From NCBI RefSeq assembly GCF_004138205.1, contig NZ_RXNQ01000034.1, positions 62,001 through 126,000 on the forward strand: a stretch of 64,000 nucleotides of DNA. Reading direction: 5' to 3'. A model generated the notes under the pieces. That model was not told the origin of the DNA, ran no database searches, and saw nothing but the letters and a program-made list of their open reading frames with translations. Position numbers and translations under genes: made by a program. Origin of the DNA: Pedobacter sp. SYP-B3415. GTDB lineage: Bacteria; Bacteroidota; Bacteroidia; Sphingobacteriales; Sphingobacteriaceae. Position 1 is the first letter of the stretch, and each line of letters begins with the position of its first letter. This document shows, piece by piece, positions 49,126 through 57,312 of this stretch.

Positions 49126-49668
49126 CTAAATGCTCAGGTGATAGACGCGAACCTTTTTCCCGTTTACGGTTGCTGTGCCCGATGCATAAGATCCACCGTC
49201 AATCTTTTTGAGGTTTTGCTTAAACGTAGGCTCAGAGACAAAGCCCCTGTCAATAACTGCAGCCCGGACTTTACCATTCAGCGTGGTATTGCGCGCCTTA
49301 CTAAAACGAAAAGCGGTGCCCTTAGATGATGCGAAACCGCTTTCATCTACCTGGAGATTATTAAAAGCAAAATCGGCTTCGAGTTTACCAACCGAAAAGC
49401 CTGCGTCTTTTACCTTTTTTCTGATCTGATCAAGGTTTACAGGTTTGTCTTTTTTGAAAGTGAGCACAAATACATTGTTATTCAGATCAGGAGACACCGT
49501 TACGATAAAGTCGAGCGTACGCAAAGACTTTTCGGTTGCCTGAGAACACATCGAGCATGTTAAACCTGTAACCTGCAGGCTCGCAGCGGTAATTTGTTGG
49601 GCGTTGGCAGTAAGGGATGCCAATAGAAAGAGGAGCGTCGAAAGAATATGAATTTTTAAGAATTTCAT
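49126..49668 (-). CDS. Exported heavy-metal-associated (HMA) domain protein
   Basis: 180 residues. A signal peptide (HILSTLLFLLASLTANAQ) is followed by an HMA ferredoxin-like domain at about 25-95 with the metal site GLTCSMCSQATEKSL (CxxC). DLNNNVFVLTFKKDKPVNLDQIRKKVKDAGFSVG completes the fold. A C-terminal beta-rich region of about 80 residues has no assigned family. Periplasmic HMA proteins pass Cu(I) between partners. The neighbours, a Cys-rich HYC_CC_PP protein and DUF3347, fit copper homeostasis. Confidence 0.9.
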   Translation of the reverse strand: MKFLKIHILSTLLFLLASLTANAQQITAASLQVTGLTCSMCSQATEKSLRTLDFIVTVSPDLNNNVFVLTFKKDKPVNLDQIRKKVKDAGFSVGKLEADFAFNNLQVDESGFASSKGTAFRFSKARNTTLNGKVRAAVIDRGFVSEPTFKQNLKKIDGGSYASGTATVNGKKVRVYHLSI

Positions 49669-49745
49669 TTTTTCAGTATTTTAAAATAGGAAATAGCCAT
49701 TGCGAAGGCAACGACGTTCATTAACCGGGTAATAGAACCGGGATC

Positions 49746-50141
49746 CTAATTCCTGAAAATCTGAAAAAGCACGTTAAGCGATAGCCTGGACGTCAAAGGC
49801 GGAGCCTTATTCTCTGACCATGAGCGAATCTCGCTGTCTGCATGGGTTGCAAAATCGGCAAATGCCGGAATATAGAAAAGGTCAAGTCCGAAAAGCTGCG
49901 GCATTTTTACCGAAAAACCGGCCTCATGCGAATCCTTCACCTTGGCCTCAACCTTTGCCGTCTTGCAGCAATTGTCCGTTTTCTTTTCGGCTTTTTTACA
50001 CATTTTGCAGCCCTCGGCGGAGGCAAAGAGTTTCACCTCTGAGAGTTTGCCGCTACAAAAATGAAGGCCCGCAGCAAAGCCCAGTACACTGACTACATAC
50101 AATGCAACAAGGAAGAGGGCTTTTCTCTGATTGGACTTCAT
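49746..50141 (-). CDS. HYC_CC_PP-family Cys-rich membrane/periplasmic protein
   Basis: 131 residues. An N-terminal TM or signal segment spans about 9-25. The family marks follow in order: LHFCSG (HYC position), EGCKMCKKAEKK with CxxC, DNCCK (CC), and near the end NKAPPL (PP). Six cysteines and several His suggest Cu or other soft-metal binding. The family is confined to Bacteroidota and found in copper-responsive loci. It heads the cassette and has a -7 box only 5 nt before its ATG. Confidence 0.82.
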   Translation of the reverse strand: MKSNQRKALFLVALYVVSVLGFAAGLHFCSGKLSEVKLFASAEGCKMCKKAEKKTDNCCKTAKVEAKVKDSHEAGFSVKMPQLFGLDLFYIPAFADFATHADSEIRSWSENKAPPLTSRLSLNVLFQIFRN

Positions 50142-50146
50142 TGTTT

Positions 50147-50154
50147 CAAAGTTA
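50147..50154 (-). promoter_or_regulatory. -7 promoter box for the metal cassette (TAACTTTG)
   Basis: On the minus strand TAACTTTG matches TAnnTTTG and ends 5 nt before the ATG at 50141, suggesting a leaderless transcript. A TTTG lies 14 bp upstream, too close for a standard -33, so an activator may be needed. Confidence 0.5.
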
Positions 50155-50231
50155 CGAATATTTCACGGCAAAGAAAAGTGACCGAACTGTTTTCGCTTTT
50201 TTAAGCTAATTTAGCAGGATAGAAATACTAC

Positions 50232-50936
50232 ATGCGCCGATTATTTTTTCTGCTGCTGGTGCTTTGCCAGCTTACCGCTTTCGCCGCCAGGCCAAAACAT
50301 CAGTACATCAGAATCGAAACGTCAAAAGGGAGCTGCATCGTCATGCTCTATAACCAGACCCCCCTGCACCGCGACAACATGGTCAAACTGGCCAAATCCG
50401 GCTTTTACAACGGGACATTGTTTCACCGGGTAATTAAAGATTTTATGATACAGGGCGGTGATCCTGATTCTAAGCTCGCAAAACCAGACTCTTTGCTCGG
50501 TGAAGGCGACATCGGCTATCGCATCCCGGCAGAGTTCAGGGACAGTCTTTTTCATAAAAAGGGGGTTCTTGCCGCTGCGCGTGATAACAATCCGGCAAAG
50601 GAATCGAGCGGATGCCAGTTCTACATTGTTCAGGGCAAACGGTTTACTGATGAGCAGCTGGATAAACTGGAACAAACCCGGTTGAAATTTCAGATTCCCG
50701 CGTATCAGCGCGAAGTATACAAAACACTGGGCGGTACGCCCCACCTGGACCGGAATTATACCGCCTTTGGAGAAGTAGTGGAAGGGCTAGGCATGGTCGA
50801 CAGCATCGCGGCAAGCGAAACGAACAAAAGTGACAGACCCAAAGCGGACATCGCCATGAAGGTCAGCCTGCTGAAAAAACGCGAAGCGCGCCGGCTTGAG
50901 AAAAAACTGCTGGCTTCAGGACTAACTCTTATCTGA
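50232..50936 (+). CDS. Cyclophilin-type peptidyl-prolyl isomerase, exported
   Basis: 234 residues. A signal peptide (MRRLFFLLLVLCQLTAFAA) is followed by a cyclophilin domain: IETSKGSCIVMLYNQTPLHRDNMVKLAKSGFYNGTLFHRVIKDFMIQGGDP. FHRV, the QGGD loop and SSGCQFYIVQG are the active-site elements. The inserted segment LEQTRLKFQIPAYQREVYKTLGG before HLDRNYTAFGEVVEG is typical of Bacteroidota versions. It speeds prolyl isomerisation of periplasmic proteins. It lies 8 bp before the exonuclease III gene. Confidence 0.92.
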   Translation: MRRLFFLLLVLCQLTAFAARPKHQYIRIETSKGSCIVMLYNQTPLHRDNMVKLAKSGFYNGTLFHRVIKDFMIQGGDPDSKLAKPDSLLGEGDIGYRIPAEFRDSLFHKKGVLAAARDNNPAKESSGCQFYIVQGKRFTDEQLDKLEQTRLKFQIPAYQREVYKTLGGTPHLDRNYTAFGEVVEGLGMVDSIAASETNKSDRPKADIAMKVSLLKKREARRLEKKLLASGLTLI

Positions 50937-50944
50937 TCACCTGA

Positions 50945-51712
50945 ATGAAAATTATCTCTTATAACGTTAACGGTATTCGCTCGGCCACTTCTAAAAACTT
51001 TCTTGGCTGGCTTCAGGCTACAAATGCCGATATGGTATGCCTGCAGGAAGTGAAGGCCCTGCCCGAACAACTTGCCGAAATCCTTGAGCTGATCAGCCAG
51101 ATGGGCTATCACCATTACTGGCATCCGGCAGAGAAAAAGGGTTATAGCGGTGTTGCCATTCTTACAAAAATAAAACCCAACCATGTGGAGGTTGGCTGCG
51201 GGGAAGAATGGATAGACCGCGAGGGAAGAATTTTGCGCGCGGACTTCGACGATTTTTCGCTGATGAGCCTCTATATGCCTTCGGGCAGCAGCGGTGATGA
51301 GCGGCAAACCAAGAAATATGAATTTATGCGTTTCTTTGAAGGTTACGTTGCCGGCCTGCGTGAACAAATTCCCAACCTGATCATCTCTGGCGACTACAAC
51401 ATCTGCCATACGGCGATGGATATCCACAACCCGAAATCGAACGCCAACTCGTCAGGTTTTTTGCCCGAAGAACGGGCCTGGATGCAGCTTTTTCTTGACA
51501 ACGGTTTCATAGATACCTTCAGGCATTTCAACAAAGATCCGCATCATTATACCTGGTGGAGTTTCAGGGCCAATTCGCGCGCGAAAAACCTGGGCTGGCG
51601 TATCGATTATCATCTTGCCACTGCGCCTTTGTTAAACCGGCTGAAAAGTGTCAGAATTCTGCCCGACGCAGTACATTCAGACCATTGCCCGGTATTGCTT
51701 GAACTGGTGTAG
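50945..51712 (+). CDS. xth: Exodeoxyribonuclease III (AP endonuclease)
   Basis: 255 residues, the normal length. Exonuclease-III-family motifs: MKIISYNVNGIRSA (Asn of the active site), CLQEVKALPEQ (metal-binding Glu), SLYMPSGSSGD, LIISGDYNICHTAMDIHNPK (catalytic Asp-x-Asn), WRIDYHLAT and HSDHCPV with the catalytic His. It cleaves abasic sites in base-excision repair and degrades 3' ends. It is co-directional with the cyclophilin gene and probably in one operon. Confidence 0.95.
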   Translation: MKIISYNVNGIRSATSKNFLGWLQATNADMVCLQEVKALPEQLAEILELISQMGYHHYWHPAEKKGYSGVAILTKIKPNHVEVGCGEEWIDREGRILRADFDDFSLMSLYMPSGSSGDERQTKKYEFMRFFEGYVAGLREQIPNLIISGDYNICHTAMDIHNPKSNANSSGFLPEERAWMQLFLDNGFIDTFRHFNKDPHHYTWWSFRANSRAKNLGWRIDYHLATAPLLNRLKSVRILPDAVHSDHCPVLLELV

Positions 51713-51768
51713 TAAAATAAACCCGGGCCGCCGGTTTCAGCCTGCGGCAACAGTGCGGGAAAGTGAAA

Positions 51769-52335
51769 TCAGAAAGTGATAAGACCCTGCGGCGTCAGGC
51801 AGGCATCAAGGCAGACATCAAGCTCGTGAACATCACTTATTGCCTCTACCGGGGCAAACAGGCTGATGCCAACCTTACGGCAATTGCGGCCCGTTAAAAA
51901 GCGGTCATAGAAGCCTTTGCCATACCCGACACGGTAACCTCGGCGGTCTACAGCAAGCAGCGGAACAAAGACCAGGTCAATCTCCCCGTCATGCAGCGCC
52001 CCCTGGTCGGGCTCAAGAATATCGTACAGGTTTTTTTTCAGATCGCCCGTTCCCAGGTATTCGTGATGGGTCATCAGCGCGGTTGTAAAGTCTGCTTTCG
52101 GAACAAGTATGCGTATCTCACTATGCTCGTGCTGCAGCCATTCAATAAGCCGGAATGTATCTGGCTCGCGCTTTGATTCAATCGGCAGAAAAATATGAAC
52201 GGTCCGTACGCCGGTAAAATCGTATGTGGTAAATTCAGCAAGCAGTGCGCCGTTCAGCTGCTTAAACTCAGCTTTGCTAAGCTCCTTTCGCCTGGTCATT
52301 GCCGATTGCCTGAGCGCTTTTTTTGTTAACTCCAT
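51769..52335 (-). CDS. 5-formyltetrahydrofolate cyclo-ligase
   Basis: 188 residues from the ATG at 52335; the frame is open to 52386 but those residues overlap the EF-P terminator. Motifs: RKELSKAEFKQLN in the N-terminal helix, VHIFLPIESKREPDT, and the ATP/folate-binding glycine-rich loop VDRRGYRVGYGKGFYDRFL. It converts 5-formyl-THF to 5,10-methenyl-THF, salvaging folate. It is monocistronic and convergent with exonuclease III. Confidence 0.92.
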   Translation of the reverse strand: MELTKKALRQSAMTRRKELSKAEFKQLNGALLAEFTTYDFTGVRTVHIFLPIESKREPDTFRLIEWLQHEHSEIRILVPKADFTTALMTHHEYLGTGDLKKNLYDILEPDQGALHDGEIDLVFVPLLAVDRRGYRVGYGKGFYDRFLTGRNCRKVGISLFAPVEAISDVHELDVCLDACLTPQGLITF

Positions 52336-52360
52336 ACCGAAAATAAAGCAAAAGTTGTTA

Positions 52361-52397
52361 CAAAAAGAAATGGCTCCGGGAACCACTCCGAAGCCAT
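52361..52397 (-). terminator. Terminator of the EF-P gene
   Basis: 10-bp arms ATGGCTCCGG (52370-52379) and CCGAAGCCAT (52388-52397) pair with one G-U. On the minus strand they are followed by TTTCTTTTTG. Confidence 0.75.
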
Positions 52398-52432
52398 AAT
52401 CAACCTAAACCTAAACTAAACTATGAAAATTT

Positions 52433-52993
52433 TTATTTGACGCGCTCAATGTAGTCTCCCGTGCGGGTGTCTACCCTGACCTTGTCGCCCTGGTTAATGA
52501 ACATCGGTACTTTGATCTCCACACCAGTCTCTACAGTTGCGTATTTCAGCGCGTTCGTAGAAGTATCGCCTTTTACAGCAGGCTCTGTATATGTTATCTC
52601 CAACTCAACGTGAGAAGGGGTTTGCGCCATAATCGGCTCTTCACTTTCAAATGCAATGATCACGTTCATTCCTTCTTTCAGGAATCTGACCGGATCTCCA
52701 AACAGTTTTTTAGGGATATTGAACTGCTCGTAAGTATTGTTATCCATTACAACCAAAAACTCGCCATCTTCGTAGAGATATTGATAATCATTGGTTTCTA
52801 CCCGGCAGATCTCGACCTCTTCATCCGTACGAAAACGGTACTCAACAAGTTTACTTGTTTTTACGTTCCGCATTCTGGCCTGGTAAAAAGCACGTAGATT
52901 TCCGGGCGTACGGTGAATAAATTCTTCCACCTGTACAAGTTCTCCGTTAAAGCGAAGAATGTTACCGTTTTTGATGTCTGATGCTTTTGCCAT
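52433..52993 (-). CDS. efp: Elongation factor P
   Basis: 186 residues, standard length. Three beta-barrel domains are present: KOW-like (1-65), the OB domain (66-128) and the C-terminal domain ending in the signature GDKVRVDTRTGDYIERVK. EF-P rescues ribosomes stalled at polyproline. The loop that contacts the P-site tRNA reads HRTPGNLRAF; the position modified in other phyla (Lys34 in E. coli, Arg32 in Pseudomonas) is Asn here, so no lysyl or rhamnosyl modification is possible at that residue. It has a canonical promoter and its own terminator. Confidence 0.95.
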   Translation of the reverse strand: MAKASDIKNGNILRFNGELVQVEEFIHRTPGNLRAFYQARMRNVKTSKLVEYRFRTDEEVEICRVETNDYQYLYEDGEFLVVMDNNTYEQFNIPKKLFGDPVRFLKEGMNVIIAFESEEPIMAQTPSHVELEITYTEPAVKGDTSTNALKYATVETGVEIKVPMFINQGDKVRVDTRTGDYIERVK

Positions 52994-53038
52994 TTTTGGT
53001 TAGAATTTGAACCTTATGTTCGGCTCATTTTCGTGCCG

Positions 53039-53068
53039 CAAAGGTATAAACATTTTTAAATTTACAAA
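53039..53068 (-). promoter_or_regulatory. Promoter TTTG-N18-TACCTTTG for efp
   Basis: On the minus strand TTTG (53068-53065) and TACCTTTG (53046-53039) are 18 bp apart and 45 nt before the ATG. Both match the Bacteroidota consensus. A second TACCTTTG lies at 53131-53124, without a -33. Confidence 0.65.
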
Positions 53069-53139
53069 AATATTTTTTAATATTTAAAATATTCCCCTTT
53101 TCGTACCTTTAAAACGGGTTTTTCAAAGGTATAACTGAA

Positions 53140-53757
53140 TTATTTATAATCGGTAATCTGAATGTAATGCTTACAAAATGCATACTCATGATCCTGGTTT
53201 GAGCATACAATCACCGTTTTCTGCATAGAATACATGTCGATTAATTTTTCGTACCACGCTATTCCCTGAAGGTCAAGGTTTGATGTAGGCTCGTCAAGCA
53301 ACAGGACAGGCGTGTTTGCACAACAGGCCAGGGCCAACCGGGTTCGCTGTTTCATGCCTGACGAAAAATACTTGATGGCTTTGTTGCGTGATTTCTCCAT
53401 GTCCAGCAGCGCAATAATTTGCTGACGATCCATTCCCGGCGCTAACGGCTTAAAGCGAAAATGAAAATCAATCATTTCCGTCAGACTGAATTCCTCAACA
53501 AGATCAAGATAAGGCGCGGCAAAACTCAGCTGTTTATAGACAGATTCGACGGGTATCGAAACCTGATCATCCCTGTACGATACGGTTCCTTCAGACGGGC
53601 TAAGATGACCGGAAATCATGCTAAGGAGCGTAGACTTGCCAGAACCGTTGGGTCCGAGCACAGCATAACGTTCGCCGGGAAGAAGATCTGCGGTTATGCC
53701 CCGGAAGATCCATTCCCGGTTAAACCTTCTCCCTGCATTATCCAGGCTTATTGTCAT
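53140..53757 (-). CDS. ABC transporter ATP-binding subunit, no adjacent permease
   Basis: 205 residues, near-minimal for an ABC ATPase. Walker A GPNGSGKST is at about 35-43, signature YFSSGMKQR at about 130, Walker B PVLLLDEPTSNLD at about 150-165. The signature has SSGM in place of LSGG, common in CcmA/multidrug-export (DRA/heme exporter-like) subunits. No membrane subunit gene is in the window. It is 17 bp downstream of lpxA and probably co-transcribed with the lipid A genes, so an envelope role is possible. Confidence 0.85.
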   Translation of the reverse strand: MTISLDNAGRRFNREWIFRGITADLLPGERYAVLGPNGSGKSTLLSMISGHLSPSEGTVSYRDDQVSIPVESVYKQLSFAAPYLDLVEEFSLTEMIDFHFRFKPLAPGMDRQQIIALLDMEKSRNKAIKYFSSGMKQRTRLALACCANTPVLLLDEPTSNLDLQGIAWYEKLIDMYSMQKTVIVCSNQDHEYAFCKHYIQITDYK

Positions 53758-53774
53758 AGGAAATGTTTGATGCC

Positions 53775-54560
53775 TTAGCTGCCCATTCCGAAGCCCTTCA
53801 TGACCCCGCGGTTTGAGTTGCGGATAAAATCTACAATCTCATCACGGATCTCGGTGGGTTTGAATTCGGCCTCGATCATATCGAGTGCCTTGGTTACGTT
53901 ATTGTTCTTTACAAAGAGCACGCGGTATATTTCCTGGATCTCGTTGATCTTTTCTGGCGAAAAGCCCCTGCGCCTTAAGCCTACTGAGTTGATACCGGCA
54001 TAAGAAAGCGGCTCGCGTGCTGCCTTTACATAGGGCGGAACGTCTTTACGCACCAGGGAACCACCGGTTACAAACGCATGTGAGCCTACTTTTACAAACT
54101 GATGTATCGCTACAAGCCCCGCCAGCACCACATAATCGCCGATGGTGATATGACCGGCAAGCGTTGTGCTGTTTGAAAATATACAGTAATTACCTACTTC
54201 ACAATCGTGTGCAATGTGAGAATAGGCCTGGATCAGGCAATTGCTGCCGATAGTGGTCTTCCATTTGTCTTTTGTACCGCGGTTAACGGTTACGCATTCG
54301 CGGATAGTTGTATTGTCGCCAATTTCTGCGGTGGTAACTTCACCGTTGAACTTCAGATCCTGCGGAACCCCGGAAATAACAGCGCCCGGAAAAATGCGGC
54401 AGTTCTTACCGATACGGGCACCATCCATGATGGTTACGTTTGAACCGATCCAGGTACCCTCGCCGATCTCTACATCTTTGTGAATGGTTACAAAGGGCTC
54501 GATTACGACATTGTCTGCAATTTTTGCCTGCGGATGAATATATGCTAGGGGCTGTATCAT
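53775..54560 (-). CDS. lpxA: Acyl-ACP:UDP-N-acetylglucosamine O-acyltransferase
   Basis: 261 residues. Left-handed beta-helix hexapeptide repeats fill residues 1-190 (IHPQAKIADNVVIEPFVTI, IGSNVTIMDGARIG). The catalytic His lies in SHIAHDCEVGNYCIFSN at about 120-135, followed by the helical C-terminal domain. It transfers an R-3-hydroxyacyl chain to UDP-GlcNAc, the first step of lipid A synthesis. The start overlaps the stop of lpxC/fabZ by 4 bp. The order lpxD-lpxC/fabZ-lpxA is standard for Bacteroidota. Confidence 0.96.
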   Translation of the reverse strand: MIQPLAYIHPQAKIADNVVIEPFVTIHKDVEIGEGTWIGSNVTIMDGARIGKNCRIFPGAVISGVPQDLKFNGEVTTAEIGDNTTIRECVTVNRGTKDKWKTTIGSNCLIQAYSHIAHDCEVGNYCIFSNSTTLAGHITIGDYVVLAGLVAIHQFVKVGSHAFVTGGSLVRKDVPPYVKAAREPLSYAGINSVGLRRRGFSPEKINEIQEIYRVLFVKNNNVTKALDMIEAEFKPTEIRDEIVDFIRNSNRGVMKGFGMGS

Positions 54561-55972
54561 GAATTTGCTGTTTCGCTGTTTTTAACCTTACTGATCTGGG
54601 CCATCATTTCGGCCTCGACCACCACTTTATCGCCAACCATGCCCACACCCTTCATCTGGGCAATACCCCTCCTGATTGGCTCCATAAGGTCGCAACGGAA
54701 GACGATAGAATCGCCCGGAAGTACCTGGGCACGGAAGCGCACATTATCAATCTTCAAAAAGTAGGTCAGGTAATTTTGAGGATCGTCTACCGTGCTTAAT
54801 ACGAGAATTCCACCAACCTGCGCCATGGCTTCGATCTGTACAACGCCCGGCAGGACCGGCGCACCCGGAAAATGACCGCGGAAAAAATCTTCGTTCATCG
54901 TCACATTCTTTACGCCTACCACATACGTTTTGGTAAGCTCAAGAATCTTATCTACAAAAAGGAAGGGCTGCCGGTGCGGCAGAATGTTCATGATCTGAAC
55001 GGTATCAAGCAAAGGCTTAGCCGTGGGATCGTACACCCGCTGAACCTTTTTATTTTTCTCTTTTTTTATCGCTGCTTTAATTTTTTTGGCAAATGCAACG
55101 TTAGCGGCATGCCCCGGGCGGGCAGCCATAATATGTCCTTTCAGATGCATACCTACAAGGGCAAGGTCGCCGATCATATCCAGCAGCTTGTGCCTGGCAG
55201 GTTCATTCTGGTACCGCAGATCCATATTATTTAATATGCCCTGCGGGGCCACAGCAATATCCTCCCGGTTAAACAGGCGTGCCAGGTGATTTAATTCCTC
55301 CGTGGTTACCTCTTTATCAACGATAACAATGGCATTATTCAGGTCACCGCCTTTGATCAGATTGTTTTGCAGCTGATACTCCAGCTCGTGCAGGAAACAG
55401 AATGTACGGCAGGAAGCGATCTCCTTTTTAAACTCCGCAATGCTGCTGATACCTGCGTGCTGGCTGCCCAGAACCGGAGAATTGTAGTCGATCATGCAGG
55501 TAAACCTGTAATCATCAAGGGGCATAGCCACAATCTCAACCTTACGGTCTGCCTCAGTATATGTAATGTTATGCGGAATCTGAAAATATTCGCGGTCGGC
55601 GTCCTGAACCTGGCTTTCGGCAGACTCAAGCGCTTCAATAAAGAGGATCGCACTACCATCCATGATCGGCGCTTCCGGACCGTCGAGCTTCATAAGCACG
55701 TTGTCAAGGTCCATACCGATCAATGAAGCCATTACATGCTCCACAGTGCTGATGCTTGCGCCATTCTGACTGATGGTTGTACCCCTGGAGGTATCGGTCA
55801 CATTATCTGCATCGGCATCAACAACAGGCTGCCCTTCCAGGTCAATGCGTTGAAATTTAAAGCCATGATTTTCGGGGGCAGGGCAAAATGTCAGGGTAAC
55901 ATTGGCACCCGTATGAAGACCCACGCCGGATACGGATACTTCCCGCTTGATGGTTTTTTGTTTAACGTTCAT
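54557..55972 (-). CDS. lpxC/fabZ: Fused UDP-3-O-acyl-GlcNAc deacetylase and 3-hydroxyacyl-ACP dehydratase
   Basis: 471 residues from the ATG at 55972; a longer frame to 56047 overlaps lpxD. The LpxC part (1-310) begins KQKTIKREVSVSGVGLHTG and has zinc ligands in STVEHVMASL and HKLLDMIGDLAL plus GHIMAARPGHAAN. The FabZ part (about 325-471) has LPHRQPFLFVDKI with the active His and FFRGHFPGAPVLPGVVQIEAMAQ with the active Glu. The fusion, characteristic of Bacteroidota, couples committed lipid A synthesis to hydroxyacyl-ACP use, balancing lipid A and phospholipid. Confidence 0.96.
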   Translation of the reverse strand: MNVKQKTIKREVSVSGVGLHTGANVTLTFCPAPENHGFKFQRIDLEGQPVVDADADNVTDTSRGTTISQNGASISTVEHVMASLIGMDLDNVLMKLDGPEAPIMDGSAILFIEALESAESQVQDADREYFQIPHNITYTEADRKVEIVAMPLDDYRFTCMIDYNSPVLGSQHAGISSIAEFKKEIASCRTFCFLHELEYQLQNNLIKGGDLNNAIVIVDKEVTTEELNHLARLFNREDIAVAPQGILNNMDLRYQNEPARHKLLDMIGDLALVGMHLKGHIMAARPGHAANVAFAKKIKAAIKKEKNKKVQRVYDPTAKPLLDTVQIMNILPHRQPFLFVDKILELTKTYVVGVKNVTMNEDFFRGHFPGAPVLPGVVQIEAMAQVGGILVLSTVDDPQNYLTYFLKIDNVRFRAQVLPGDSIVFRCDLMEPIRRGIAQMKGVGMVGDKVVVEAEMMAQISKVKNSETANS

Positions 55973-55982
55973 TCTTGTGTTG

Positions 55983-57035
55983 TTATTTGTCAGCGCCAGG
56001 CAAAAGGCTGCTGATCCTGGCTTCAAGCACGCCAAGCTGCTTTTCAATATCCGGCAGACGCCTGAAAATGACCGATGCTTTCATCCAGTCTCTAAGCGGC
56101 TGCGCCGGCGAACCGTGCCATTGTTTATTTTCTTCGGTAATGTTTGAATTGACTCCCGCCTTCGCGCCTATCTGCGTCCCCCTGGCAAGATTCAGGTGAC
56201 CGGCTATACCGACCTGACCGCCGATTACGCTGTTCGCACCGATCTTTGTACTGCCTGAAATGCCAGACTGAGCGGCGACAACGGTATTGGCGCCTATCTC
56301 GGCATTGTGCGCAATTTGAATCAGGTTGTCCAGTTTAACTCCCGACCGGATAATCGTAGACCCCATCGTAGCCCGGTCTATGGTTGTGTTTGCACCAATC
56401 TCGACATCGTCTTCTATGACCACATTGCCAATCTGTGCGATCTTATGATAAGTCCCGTCGGGCTGCGGAGCAAACCCAAACCCATCGCTGCCGATCACAG
56501 CATTGGCATGCACCACAACCTGGCGGCCGATTTTACATTGGTGGTATATCTTTACACCCGGATAGATAAGGCAATCTTCCCCGATTTCGGTTCCGGCGCC
56601 TATATAGACCTGTGTGTGGATCCTTGAGTTATCTGCAATCGTTACGTTTTCACCGATGTATGAAAAGGCACCGATAAAGACATTGTTCCCGATTTTTGCT
56701 GATGGATGAATAAAACAGGGCTCTTCAATACCAGCCTTTAATTCCTGTTTTATAGCCTCGTTGTATTTCTCAAGCAACAACGAAAAAGCACTGTAGGGAT
56801 TATCTACGCGGATAAGCGTTGGTTTGACTGGCTGATCGGCTGAAAAATCGCGCGAAACGATAACAACAGAGGCGTTGGTACTGTATAGAAAATTTTCGTA
56901 TTTCGGATTAGATAAAAAGCAGAGCGAACCTGGCTTCCCTTCTTCTATTTTCGATAATTCAGCCACTTCAACATCCGGATCACCCTCTATGGTTCCGTTA
57001 AGAAACCCACTTATCTGTTTGGCCGTAAATTGCAT
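55983..57035 (-). CDS. lpxD: UDP-3-O-(3-hydroxyacyl)glucosamine N-acyltransferase
   Basis: 350 residues. An N-terminal uridine-binding domain of about 100 residues (FTAKQISGFLNGTIEGDPDVEV) is followed by long hexapeptide-repeat beta-helix stretches (IGNNVFIGAFSYIGENVTIADNSRIHTQVYIG). The catalytic-His region is IQIAHNAEIGANTVVAAQSGISGS, and a C-terminal helix follows. It adds the second acyl chain in lipid A synthesis. It heads the operon, 10 bp before lpxC/fabZ, and has a canonical TTTG-N19-TAACTTTG promoter ending 4 nt before its ATG. Confidence 0.96.
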   Translation of the reverse strand: MQFTAKQISGFLNGTIEGDPDVEVAELSKIEEGKPGSLCFLSNPKYENFLYSTNASVVIVSRDFSADQPVKPTLIRVDNPYSAFSLLLEKYNEAIKQELKAGIEEPCFIHPSAKIGNNVFIGAFSYIGENVTIADNSRIHTQVYIGAGTEIGEDCLIYPGVKIYHQCKIGRQVVVHANAVIGSDGFGFAPQPDGTYHKIAQIGNVVIEDDVEIGANTTIDRATMGSTIIRSGVKLDNLIQIAHNAEIGANTVVAAQSGISGSTKIGANSVIGGQVGIAGHLNLARGTQIGAKAGVNSNITEENKQWHGSPAQPLRDWMKASVIFRRLPDIEKQLGVLEARISSLLPGADK

Positions 57036-57039
57036 TTTA

Positions 57040-57070
57040 CAAAGTTAAATGTTAAATTGATATGAACAAA
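57040..57070 (-). promoter_or_regulatory. Canonical promoter TTTG-N19-TAACTTTG of the lpx operon
   Basis: On the minus strand TTTG (57070-57067) and TAACTTTG (57047-57040) are exactly 19 bp apart, matching both Bacteroidota elements. Only 4 nt separate the -7 box from the lpxD ATG, predicting a leaderless or nearly leaderless mRNA. Confidence 0.7.
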
Positions 57071-57312
57071 TAAACACGCCGCTTGCCGCTGCAATAAGCG
57101 ATTTTTAAGGTAATCCGCCGCATTTCGTTCGTTTCCCAGACACATACATCCCCTGCGGGCCAGCACATCCGGAAACGCCTTTAACCGCACAAACGATACT
57201 TCATTTGCTGATTCCCGGATATGTCGTATATCCCGCTTTTGCACCTGCGCCGTGAAAGTACAATGATAAGAGACTAAACGGGATAAAAAATCTAATATTT
57301 TGTTAAAAAACC

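Noticed and set aside
51727..51748. GCCGC/GCGGC hairpin after exonuclease III
   Set aside because: Only a 5-bp stem with a 12-nt loop and no T-run; not convincing as a terminator.
57011..57244. A 77-codon minus-strand frame upstream of lpxD
   Set aside because: It covers the canonical lpxD promoter and overlaps the lpxD start; no homologous features. The 277-bp spacer 57036-57312 otherwise shows nothing.
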